Of a stretch of DNA of 64,000 nt, positions 16,276 through 24,800 are shown one piece after another; the first letter of the stretch is position 1, and every line of letters starts with the position of its first letter. Under the pieces are notes generated by a model. That model worked only from the letters and a program-made list of their open reading frames with translations. It was not told the DNA's origin and did not search any database. This stretch comes from Cytobacillus dafuensis. Lineage in GTDB: Bacteria > Bacillota > Bacilli > Bacillales > Cytobacillaceae. A program made the position numbers and the translations under genes. The stretch is taken from positions 1,654,001-1,718,000 of the forward strand of contig NZ_CP042593.1 in NCBI RefSeq assembly GCF_007995155.1, written 5' to 3'.

Positions 16276-16359
16276 AAAGATGGTCAGAAAACTATTCAAA
16301 TAGACCACTGGATATGGAAAAACAGCAAAAGATGGTCAGAAAAGAAAGGCGGTGGAGTG

Positions 16360-17379
16360 TTGGACATTGGTATTTTAAGTACAGGAATCTATTTACCTGA
16401 TCAGTACATTACCGGCGAAGAAATTGCTATTAAGGCAGGAATTCCAAAAGAAATTGTGGAAGGTAAAATGGGTATAAAAAGGAAGACTGTTCCAGGTATA
16501 GAGGATCACACATGTGAAATGGGTATAAGAGCTGCAAAGAAGGCAATCAAGAAAGCTAATATAGATCCACTAAATATTGACGTGGTCATTTATATTGGAG
16601 AAGAACATAAAGAATATCCACTTTGGACAGCTGGTATTAAGCTTCAGGAGGAATTAGGAGCTCATAATGCATGGGCTTTTGATACAGCCCTTCGCTGTGG
16701 AACGACTGTCATGGCTTTAAAGGTAGCAAAAAACCTAATGATTGCAGACCCGGAGATTAACACAGTACTTCTTGCTGGCGGATACAGGAATGGTGATTTT
16801 ATAGATTACAAAAATCCAAGGACAAGATTTATGTATAATCTTGGTGCTGGCGGGGGCGCGATTATTTTACAAAAAGGACTTAAAAAAAATTGTCTCTTAG
16901 AAACTGAGATCATGACAGATGGTTCTTTTTCCGAGGATGTTGTCGTTGTAGCAGGTGGAACGAAATATCCTTTAACTAGTACTGCGTTGGAGGAAGGTCG
17001 CTATCAATTGGATGTTCTTGATCCTGCAGGTATGAAGGCGCGTTTAGAGCAAAAGTCTATGAGCAATTTTTTGAATGTTATTCGTAAATCTGTCCACAAA
17101 AGCGGATATTCCGAAAAAGATATTTCCTATGTTGGGATGCTTCATATGAAAAAGTCAGCACATGAATATGTATTAAAGGAGTTAGGTCTTTCTGAAGATG
17201 CTTCAATTTATTTAGAAGATTATGGCCATATTGGTCAAATTGATCAAATCTTGTCGCTGGAACTAGCTGAAAAATCGGGAAAATTAAATAACGGTGATGT
17301 TGCAGTTCTAGTAAGTGCAGGCATAGGTTATGCCTGGGGTGCTTCCACAATAAAATGGGGAGAGGAGATAGTAGAATGA
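16360..17379 (+). CDS. Ketoacyl-synthase III / thiolase-superfamily enzyme
   Basis: A 339-residue KAS III-like protein. The nucleophilic cysteine is in DTALRCGTTVMAL (Cys113). A histidine is in GMLHMKKSAH (His262). The position normally held by the KAS III catalytic Asn is GHIGQIDQ (His290). A glycine-rich VSAGIGYAWGAS closes the fold. Enzymes of this superfamily condense, transfer or cleave acyl thioesters on CoA or ACP; the His-for-Asn change argues against ordinary FabH activity. The TTG at 16360 is chosen, after AAAGGCGGTGGAG, because it gives the normal length and starts at the first beta strand. The sequence further upstream is repeat-derived. The stop overlaps the next start (ATGA), showing coupling with the hydrolase. 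Confidence 0.82.
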   Translation: MDIGILSTGIYLPDQYITGEEIAIKAGIPKEIVEGKMGIKRKTVPGIEDHTCEMGIRAAKKAIKKANIDPLNIDVVIYIGEEHKEYPLWTAGIKLQEELGAHNAWAFDTALRCGTTVMALKVAKNLMIADPEINTVLLAGGYRNGDFIDYKNPRTRFMYNLGAGGGAIILQKGLKKNCLLETEIMTDGSFSEDVVVVAGGTKYPLTSTALEEGRYQLDVLDPAGMKARLEQKSMSNFLNVIRKSVHKSGYSEKDISYVGMLHMKKSAHEYVLKELGLSEDASIYLEDYGHIGQIDQILSLELAEKSGKLNNGDVAVLVSAGIGYAWGASTIKWGEEIVE

Positions 17380-18272
17380 ATGAAATCATGATAAAAGAAG
17401 TTGAACTGCCTAATGGGGAAACGATTAGCTATCGGGAAAGATTAGGGGGGAGTCAAAACATTCTGCTCGTTCATGGAAATATGAATTCCTCTATGCATTG
17501 GGATGTTGTTCTAGAAAAAATGGACCCAAAATATAAACTTTATGCTTTGGATCAGAGGGGTTTTGGCCTTTCAAGCTATCATAAACCATTCCATTCAATT
17601 AAAGAGCTTGCTGAAGATCTTAAGTATTTTATAGAAGCAATTGGACTTAAAGACTTTACAATTGTTGGGTGGTCTTTAGGTGGAGCTGTTTGTATGCAGT
17701 ATGTAGCTGATAATCCCGATGTTTGCGATAAAATGATTTTGCTTGCATCTGGATCTACAAGGGGATATCCTCTCTTTGAATCAAATGAAAATGGCTTTCC
17801 GGATTTAACGAAGCGTGTCCAATCGTATGATCAAACAAAACGCGAGAAAACCAAGGTCGTGACAACTGAGCATGCGTATGCAACGAGAAATCGTGAATTT
17901 TTAAGAATGGTTTACGATGCCGTCATTTATACAAAAAACAAACCAGATCCAGAGAGATATGAAGAATATATTGATGACATGCTCACACAAAGGAATTATG
18001 CTGAAATCCTGCATGCATTAAATACATTTAACATTAGTAAGGAATTCAATGGACTAACAGAAGGAACAGGTGAAGCAGAAAAAATTAAAATTCCGACACT
18101 CGTACTGTATGGAGATCGTGATTTGGTGATTACGAAGGAAATGAATGAAGAGATTGTGGATGACATAGGAGAGAATGCTTTCTTTGTCGAATTAAAAGAT
18201 TGCGGACATTCACCACTCATCGATGATTTGGAGCAGCTGCTTCAAGCAATGTCGGAATTTTTGGATAAATAA
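17376..18272 (+). CDS. Alpha/beta-hydrolase
   Basis: A 298-residue cytoplasmic alpha/beta-hydrolase. The oxyanion motif is LVHGNMNSS, the nucleophile elbow GWSLGG has Ser100, the acid is in LYGDRDLV, and the catalytic His is in DCGHSPLIDD. DQRGFGLSS is the usual strand-4 motif. Substrates could be a thioester, ester, lactone or C-C bond of a beta-diketone. Its start overlaps the stop of the KAS III-like gene by four bases, so both probably act in the same reaction sequence. The serine nucleophile distinguishes it from aspartate-nucleophile OleB/dehalogenase enzymes. Confidence 0.85.
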   Translation: MNEIMIKEVELPNGETISYRERLGGSQNILLVHGNMNSSMHWDVVLEKMDPKYKLYALDQRGFGLSSYHKPFHSIKELAEDLKYFIEAIGLKDFTIVGWSLGGAVCMQYVADNPDVCDKMILLASGSTRGYPLFESNENGFPDLTKRVQSYDQTKREKTKVVTTEHAYATRNREFLRMVYDAVIYTKNKPDPERYEEYIDDMLTQRNYAEILHALNTFNISKEFNGLTEGTGEAEKIKIPTLVLYGDRDLVITKEMNEEIVDDIGENAFFVELKDCGHSPLIDDLEQLLQAMSEFLDK

Positions 18273-18285
18273 TGGAGGACATTAC

Positions 18286-19026
18286 ATGAGACTTAAAGAT
18301 AAAGTAGCTATTATTACAGGTGCTGCGAATGGGATTGGTTTTGCAGCAGCAGAGACGTTTGCTCGCGAAGGAGCGTCTGTAGCACTGGCTGATTATGATG
18401 CAGAATTAGGTAAGGCAAGAGCTGGGGAGCTGCAAGACAAGGGGTTTAGTGTGGAGTTCTTCCAGGTAAATGTTGCTGAAAGAGAAAGTATTGATCAGAT
18501 GGTTACGGCTGTAAAAGATTCATTTGGAAAAATTGATATTTTAGTTAATAATGCAGGGATTACAAGAGATGGAATGCTCTCGAAATTATCAAGTGAAGAT
18601 TTTCAGTCCGTGCTTGATGTGAATCTAACTGGAGTTTTCCATTGCACCCAAGCGGTACTGCCTGCCATGCTCGAACAGGGAAAAGGAAAAATTATAAACA
18701 CCTCATCTGTTTCAGGAGTGTATGGCAATATTGGGCAAACGAATTATGCTGCAACGAAAGCAGGAGTAGTTGGGATGACCAAGACTTGGGCAAAGGAATT
18801 GGGTCGTAAAGGAATTAATGTGAATGCAGTTGCTCCAGGGTTTATTTATACGGGAATGACAGCTAAAGTTCCCGAAAAGGTAATTGGGCAAATGCAAATG
18901 ATGATCCCTTTAGGACGACTAGGTAACCCGGAGGATATTGCCAATGCCTACCTTTTCCTCGCTTCAAACGAATCAGATTATGTCAATGGCACCGTCTTGC
19001 ATGTCGATGGCGGGATTATGATGTGA
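18286..19026 (+). CDS. Short-chain dehydrogenase/reductase, FabG-like
   Basis: A 246-residue classical SDR. The nucleotide-binding motif is TGAANGIG (11-18), NNAG is at 88-91, and the catalytic tetrad is Asn113, Ser141, Tyr154 and Lys158 (YAATK). The C-terminal YVNGTVLHVDGGIMM is typical of FabG/PhaB-type 3-oxoacyl reductases using NAD(P)H. Length and motifs fit a 3-oxoacyl-thioester or hydroxyacyl oxidoreductase. GGAGGAC precedes the ATG 13 bases after the hydrolase gene, and it is the last gene of the operon before a terminator. An assignment as the housekeeping FabG is unlikely given its context. Confidence 0.88.
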   Translation: MRLKDKVAIITGAANGIGFAAAETFAREGASVALADYDAELGKARAGELQDKGFSVEFFQVNVAERESIDQMVTAVKDSFGKIDILVNNAGITRDGMLSKLSSEDFQSVLDVNLTGVFHCTQAVLPAMLEQGKGKIINTSSVSGVYGNIGQTNYAATKAGVVGMTKTWAKELGRKGINVNAVAPGFIYTGMTAKVPEKVIGQMQMMIPLGRLGNPEDIANAYLFLASNESDYVNGTVLHVDGGIMM

Positions 19027-19132
19027 AAAAATGAGGCTCCAAAATATATGGTTTCCATTAGGGGAATAGAGTTTTAGTAATAAGATTTACCGTGAAATAG
19101 ACATTAGATTTAAAAATATTTATTTTAGTAAA

Positions 19133-19156
19133 GAGCATCAATTGGTGCTCTTTTTC
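19133..19156 (+). terminator. Terminator of the importer-SDR operon
   Basis: GAGCATC pairs with GGTGCTC (one G-T pair) and is followed by TTTTTC. Confidence 0.75.
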
Positions 19157-19186
19157 GTTCCTTTACGAGGCGCTTCCGATCTTCTA

Positions 19187-19219
19187 TGTAACTAAGATGT
19201 AACTCTTCTATCCTACAAT
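19187..19219 (+). promoter_or_regulatory. Tandem TGTAACT operator with -10 box, ligase promoter
   Basis: TGTAACT (19187-19193) and TGTAACT (19198-19204) have a 4-bp spacer. Exactly nine bases later comes TACAAT (19214-19219). Spacing is identical to the promoter at 11165-11197, so the ligase gene is probably controlled by the same BTAD regulator. Confidence 0.75.
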
Positions 19220-19249
19220 AAAATTATCTTGGAAGAAGGAGAGATTGTT

Positions 19250-20761
19250 GTGGGGTGGGAACTTGATTGGCTGGAGAATAGAGCGAGATTAACACCGGAT
19301 TCTATTGCACTTATTGAAGCCGAAAAAAATCAAATGCTTACATATAAAGAAATTAATAACCGGGCAAATGGATTAGCAGGTTGGTTAGCCGATCAAGGGA
19401 TAGGAAAAGGAGACCGTGTGGCCTTACTATCACCAAATCATATAAGTTATTTTGATTTGTTATTTGCTTGCGGAAAGCTAGGTGCGATTTTTGTACCAGT
19501 AAATTGGCGCTTATCTAGTGAGGAAATTAAATATATTCTTCAAGATTGCACACCTAAAATAATAGGATGCCATTCAAATTTTTCTAATATTGTTATGAAA
19601 GTCACCAATAAGCATTCTAAAATGATTCAAACAAATAGTGATCGATATGAGCAAATAGTAAAAAACAAAATAGAAGGAATGGAAAAAACAGCATTCCTGG
19701 AAACAGATCCTCTTATTATCATTTACACTGGAGGTACAACTGGTAAACCAAAAGGAGTCGTCCTTTCACACCAATCCATTATTTGGAATGCAATAAATAC
19801 AATCATTAGCTGGGGATTAAATGAAAAGGATGTAACATTAACTTATTTGCCATTATTCCATACAGGTGGATTAAATGCGCTTTCTATTCCACTACTCATG
19901 AGTGGGGGAAAAGTAGTTATTGCAGATCAATTTGATCCCGTCCAAGCAATGGATTATTTAAATTCTTATAAATGTACAATTGTCTTATTCGTTCCTACTA
20001 TGTACCATATGATCAGCGAAAAGCCAGAATTTAGCTATGCTTCCTTCCCTTTTACTAAAACTTTTTTATCTGGGGGAGCACCATGTCCTCTAGAAATCTA
20101 TGCAAAATTTAAAAACAAGGGGCTCCAGTTTAAAGAAGGATACGGACTAACAGAGGCAGGACCGAATAACTTTTTTATAGGTTTAGAGGATGCAGATAGG
20201 AAAAGAGGGTCTGTTGGCAAGCCGATGATTATTAATGAAGTAAAGATTGTTAAAGAAGATGGAACAGAGGCAAGAGAAAATGAAACAGGTGAGCTGCTGA
20301 TTAAAGGGAAACATACATTCAGCCATTATTGGAATAATGAAGAAGCTACGAAGGATGCGAAAAAAAATGATTGGCTTCATACTGGAGATTTAGCTAGAAA
20401 GGATTCAGAGGGCTATTATTACATCGTAGGAAGAAAAAAAGAGATTATCATTACCGGTGGGGAAAATGTGTATCCATTAGAAATAGAGCAATGGTTGTCA
20501 GCACACCCGGACATAAATGAAGCTGCGGTTATTGGCCTTCCAGACGAAAAATGGGGAGAACGGGTTTCAGCTTTCATTAGTTTAAAAGTGGATGGAGCTT
20601 TGACAGTAGAGGAAGTTCAAATGTATTGCCGTTCTAAACTAGGAAGCTATAAGATTCCAAGAACTATAGTGATTCTAGATGAACTTCCTAAGACTCATGT
20701 AGGCAAGGTGGATAAAAAAGAATTAAAAAGGATTGGTATTCAATTTCAAATAGAAAAATAG
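19250..20761 (+). CDS. AMP-forming acyl-CoA ligase/synthetase
   Basis: A 503-residue class I adenylate-forming enzyme. Motifs in order are IIYTGGTTGKPKG (phosphate-binding A3), EGYGLTEAGP (A5), LHTGDLARKDSEGYYYIVGRKKEIIITGG split by the hinge (A7-A8), and PKTHVGKVDKKEL with the catalytic lysine (A10). It activates a carboxylic acid to its CoA thioester; chain type is not predictable. I choose GTG 19250 after AAGGAG rather than the upstream TTG, which precedes that site. It is transcribed alone from a promoter matching that of the importer operon, so it likely activates the imported acid. Confidence 0.88.
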   Translation: MGWELDWLENRARLTPDSIALIEAEKNQMLTYKEINNRANGLAGWLADQGIGKGDRVALLSPNHISYFDLLFACGKLGAIFVPVNWRLSSEEIKYILQDCTPKIIGCHSNFSNIVMKVTNKHSKMIQTNSDRYEQIVKNKIEGMEKTAFLETDPLIIIYTGGTTGKPKGVVLSHQSIIWNAINTIISWGLNEKDVTLTYLPLFHTGGLNALSIPLLMSGGKVVIADQFDPVQAMDYLNSYKCTIVLFVPTMYHMISEKPEFSYASFPFTKTFLSGGAPCPLEIYAKFKNKGLQFKEGYGLTEAGPNNFFIGLEDADRKRGSVGKPMIINEVKIVKEDGTEARENETGELLIKGKHTFSHYWNNEEATKDAKKNDWLHTGDLARKDSEGYYYIVGRKKEIIITGGENVYPLEIEQWLSAHPDINEAAVIGLPDEKWGERVSAFISLKVDGALTVEEVQMYCRSKLGSYKIPRTIVILDELPKTHVGKVDKKELKRIGIQFQIEK

Positions 20762-20771
20762 ATAAGAAAAG

Positions 20772-20806
20772 CACGAAGAAATTTGTTTTTTATTCTTCGT
20801 GTTTTT
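20772..20806 (+). terminator. Bidirectional terminator
   Basis: CACGAAGAA pairs with TTCTTCGTG across a 12-nt loop, followed by TTTTTCTTT. It also covers the last codons of the convergent small gene. Confidence 0.8.
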
Positions 20807-20981
20807 CTTTATTACGTGTAGGTCTAATAAAACTTCCAATTACTACTAGTCCCGCACCAACTGTTGTCATTGTGTAAAAAACTGCAGTTGATTCTAAATA
20901 TCCTAATGGATAGACAATGGCACTAAATAAAATCCCTAAACCTACACAACTTACACAATAACCAATTAACGTCCGATTCAT
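20790..20981 (-). CDS. Small two-helix membrane protein
   Basis: A 63-residue product with two hydrophobic segments (about 5-27 and 33-50) and a charged tail, PTRNKEKHEE. AAAGGA precedes the ATG at the usual spacing. I recognise no family. Its 3' end runs into the bidirectional terminator shared with the ligase gene. It may be cotranscribed with the acetyltransferase gene upstream of it on this strand, with a 49-bp gap. Confidence 0.55.
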   Translation of the reverse strand: MNRTLIGYCVSCVGLGILFSAIVYPLGYLESTAVFYTMTTVGAGLVVIGSFIRPTRNKEKHEE

Positions 20982-21030
20982 AATAAATATCCTTTCTTTT
21001 ATTAATAATTAAATTTATTAAATATTAATC

Positions 21031-21462
21031 TTAGAATTCAATCTCAAAAAAAGGATAATCATCTTCTTCTATAAGGGGTGACAATCCTAATTTCTGATAA
21101 AATTGAACGGCATTTGGACTTGAGTTCCATTGCAACCAAGATGTTTCATTTTCGATTGCCCATTCTTGAATAGCTTTAAATATATTTGAAGCAATTCCTA
21201 TTTTTCGATATTCAGGGAGAACAAATAAATCATTCATTCTACTTGTTTTTTTTCCCATTCTTAAGTGAAAGCCATAGTCTTGTAACCATCCATAACCGAC
21301 AATTCTTTTTTCTATAATTGCTACAGGTATGTAATGCTGGGGATTGTCCAACATATTTAAAAATCTTTGTTTCGTATTGTGTTCACTATCTGTTTTTCCC
21401 ATTGAAAACAGAAGGTACCATAACTCTGACCAATCACTAGAACAAGCTTTTCTAATCTCCAT
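21031..21462 (-). CDS. GNAT family N-acetyltransferase
   Basis: A 143-residue acetyl-CoA-dependent acyltransferase. It has the GNAT order: N-terminal MEIRKACSSDWSELWYLL, a central strand AIIEKRIVGYGWLQ, LFVLPEYRKIGIASNIFKAIQEWA as motif A for acetyl-CoA binding (Arg-x-x-Gly-Ile-Ala), then WLQWNSSPNAVQFYQKLGL as motif B. The substrate is unknown. GAGGTGAGTAG precedes the ATG. Confidence 0.85.
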   Translation of the reverse strand: MEIRKACSSDWSELWYLLFSMGKTDSEHNTKQRFLNMLDNPQHYIPVAIIEKRIVGYGWLQDYGFHLRMGKKTSRMNDLFVLPEYRKIGIASNIFKAIQEWAIENETSWLQWNSSPNAVQFYQKLGLSPLIEEDDYPFFEIEF

Positions 21463-21696
21463 CTACTCACCTCGAACTATTTATCTCAGAATAACGGGCT
21501 GAAACCACTTCGTTGCTATCTCTTGTTGAAACAGTTCACACTATCTATTTCTTTGTGGAAAATCCATTTCCCTTCTTATTCACTCTTAGAATATAGGAAT
21601 ATATGTAAATAAATTGTTTCCATTAATCTTACAGAACTCAATTTAATATACTGTACGGCTTCTGTGATAATATATTCATAGAATAAGTTCGTTTTT
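21463..21696. other. Intergenic, no gene seen
   Basis: This stretch is AT-rich and contains no credible open frame. It presumably holds the minus-strand promoter for the acetyltransferase and possibly the addB promoter. Confidence 0.5.
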
Positions 21697-21833
21697 TTAG
21701 CTAATAGGAAAGTTTAAGTTTATTAACGTACTAAAGTAACGTGTGTGTTCAATTAAATATCTGCTAATAAGATCGCATAAGAAAAACTAAGGCATTCGCC
21801 AATAAGGACTTGGCGAACGCCAAGTTTTTCTAA
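21697..21833. repeat. Dispersed hairpin repeat, copy 2 (long form)
   Basis: It begins TTTAGCTAATAGGAAAG and then contains GCTAATAAGATCGCATAAG (21763-21781). A hairpin follows with arms AGAAAAACT..GGCATTCGCCAA and TTGGCGAACGCC..AGTTTTTCT. It is closely similar over its whole length to 32969-33105; the second half also matches 1786-1860. It lies just upstream of addB. Confidence 0.85.
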
Positions 21834-21853
21834 GAAAGGATGAGAGACTGATT

Positions 21854-24800
21854 ATGTCGGTGCGATTATTGATCGGCCGTTCGGGCAGCGGCAAAACGGA
21901 GTACTGTCTGAATGAAATTCGTGATGAGCTAAAAAGAAAACCAGATGGAAGCACGCCCATCATTTATTTAGTGCCAGAACAAATGACATTCTTATCAGAA
22001 TATAAGCTGATTACAACACCTGACCTTGGCGGGATGATCCGTTGCCAGGTCTATTCATTCACCCGTCTAGCATGGAGAATTTTACAGGAAACCGGCGGCA
22101 TGAACCGTTATCATATTAATAGCGTTGGCATTAGTATGCTAATTCGAAAAATTATCGATGAAAAAAAAGAAGAGCTAAAGCTTTTTCAACGTGCTGCAGA
22201 TAAAAATGGTTTTATCCAGCAGATTGAACAAATTATTACAGAATTCAAAAGGTATTGTGTTAAACCGGAAGAGCTGGCTGAAAGACACGACCAATTATCA
22301 ACAGAGGAACAATCAAATAATGCCCTTCAGGATAAGCTTCACGATCTTGAACTCATCTATAAAACATTTGAAGAATCGATTATTAATAAATATTTAGATT
22401 CTGAGGATTATTTTCGTCTTCTGTCTGAAAAAGCGTTAGAATCAGCTTATTTAAAAAACGCAGAAGTATATATTGATGGATTTTATAGCTTTACCCCTCA
22501 GGAATATATGATTGTTGAGCAGTTAATGAAGCTATGCAAAAAAGTAACCATTACCCTGACGCTTGATCGGCCATTTAAGCAAAATTCACCTGATGAGCTG
22601 CACTTATTTAGAATGTCTGGTGAGAATTGTCAGACAATCTATGAAATAGCTACAGCAAATGGACTTCAAATGGAGGAAATATTGCTTTCCGATCAGAAAA
22701 GATGGGAAAAGCCGTCCCTACAGCATCTTGAAGCAAATTTTGATACTCGGCCTGCTATTGGCTACAAAGGAGAAACAGCTGTTCACATTGGTCAAGCTGT
22801 TAATCGTCGAGCAGAAATCGAGGGAATCGCAAGGAAAATTAATCAGCTTGTCCGTATAGAAGGCATGAGATATCGAAATATAGCCATCCTTTTACGAAAT
22901 GGACAAGACTATCATGACCTAATCGAAACGGTTTTCCAAGACTATCAAATCCCTGTTTTTATTGACCAAAAAAGGACAATGCTGAATCATCCTCTAGTTG
23001 AATTAATCCGTTCCACGCTCGAGGTCATTAACGGAAACTGGCGCTACGAGCCGATTTTTAGAGCGGTAAAAACAGAATTAATTTTTCCAGTAAAATTAAA
23101 TAACACTTTAATACGAGAACAAATGGATAGACTCGAAAATTATGTTTTGGCCAAGGGGATTCAAGGAGATAAATGGACGAATAAGAAAAGGTGGATTTAC
23201 CGGAGAATCATGGGATTAGAATTTGATTCCTTCGTTCAAACGGATGTCGAAAAAGAAATTGAGCAGGAGCTTAATGATTTAAGGGATATGATTACTGGTC
23301 CAATTCTAAGATTGTCACGGCGCTTAAACAAAGCGAAATTCGGCCGTCAATTTTGTGAAGCAGTTTATTTATATCTTGAGGAACTGGATGTTCCGGCTAA
23401 AATAGAACAATGGAAGAATTCGGAAGAGGAAAAAGGGAATCTAGTAAAATCAAGAGAACATGGACAAGTATGGAATGCCATCATGGAGCTTCTAGATCAA
23501 TATGTAGAAATGCTTGGTGAAGATGAGGTATCGCAAAAGCAGTTTGCTTCAATCCTTGATGCTGGAATGGAGACTCTTCGCTTTTCACTTGTCCCTCCTT
23601 CTTTAGATCAGGTAGTTGCAGCTGATATGGTAAATTCTCGGCTTTCAGATATTAGGGCTGCATTTATTATTGGGATGAATGAAGGAATTCTTCCATCTAA
23701 GTTTTCAGAGGACGGAGTATTTGCAGATGATGATAGAGAGAAGCTCCTTTCAAATGGAATGAAAATTGCTCCATCAGGCAGAACTCGTCTTCTCGATGAA
23801 GATTTTATCGCTTATAAAGCATTTGTAACTCCATCGGAATGGCTTTTTATAAGCTATCCGCTTGCGAATGAGGAAGGAAAGGCATTAATGCCTTCATCCT
23901 ATATAAAAAGATTACAGGATTTACTGCCGGAATGTAAACAGCATTATTATTTAGCAGACCTCGCTGAACTGCCTGAAGTTGAACAGCTGGAGTATGTATC
24001 CAGCTTAAATACGACGCTCGCCTATTTAACATCACAACTGCAGCTTAAAAAGAGAAATTATCCAATTTATGATTTCTGGTGGGATATTTATAATTTCTAT
24101 CTTAAAAATGAGAGCTGGAAAAGAAATGTCCAAAAGGTTCTTTCTAGCCTTAACTATGAGAATCAAACACGAAAATTAAATGAACATATTAGTCAAGATT
24201 TATATGGAGATACCATTCATGCTAGTGTTTCTCGAATGGAATTATTCCATGGTTGTCCGTTTTCACATTTTGTCCAGCACGGACTAAAACTTAGGGAGCG
24301 GCAGATTTTCCGTCTAGAAGCTCCTGATATCGGTGAATTATTCCATGCTGCACTTAAATACATTGCAGAAACTGTTATGAATAAAAGGATGTCATGGACA
24401 GAATTAACAAGGCAGCAATGTGAAATTCTCGCACAAGAAGCAATTGAAATGCTTGCACCAAAACTGCAAAATGAAATATTGTTAAGCTCCAATCGCCATT
24501 ACTATATAAAAAGAAAGCTAGAGCAAATTATTAGCAGGGCATCATTTATATTAAGCGAACATGCAAAGGCAAGCGGCTTTTCACCGGTTGGGCTAGAGCT
24601 TGGATTCGGGCCCGGGCCAAAAGCTGATCTTCCACCACTTTCCTTCCCACTTAAAAATGGGACTAAAATGGAGCTTGTCGGAAGAATTGACCGTATCGAC
24701 AAGGCGCAGGAAGGAAATGATGTGTTCCTTCGGGTGATAGACTATAAATCCAGTTCAAAGGATTTAAATATCAACGAGGTATATTATGGTCTTGCACTGC

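Noticed and set aside
16171..16359. N-terminal extension of the KAS III-like protein
   Set aside because: It is encoded by the repeat; the fold begins at the TTG at 16360, which has its own ribosome site.
16360..20761. A true oleABCD olefin cluster
   Set aside because: The hydrolase has a Ser nucleophile (GWSLGG) rather than the OleB Asp, the SDR is the 246-residue classical type rather than the long OleD type, and an importer is part of the operon. Kept only as an analogy.
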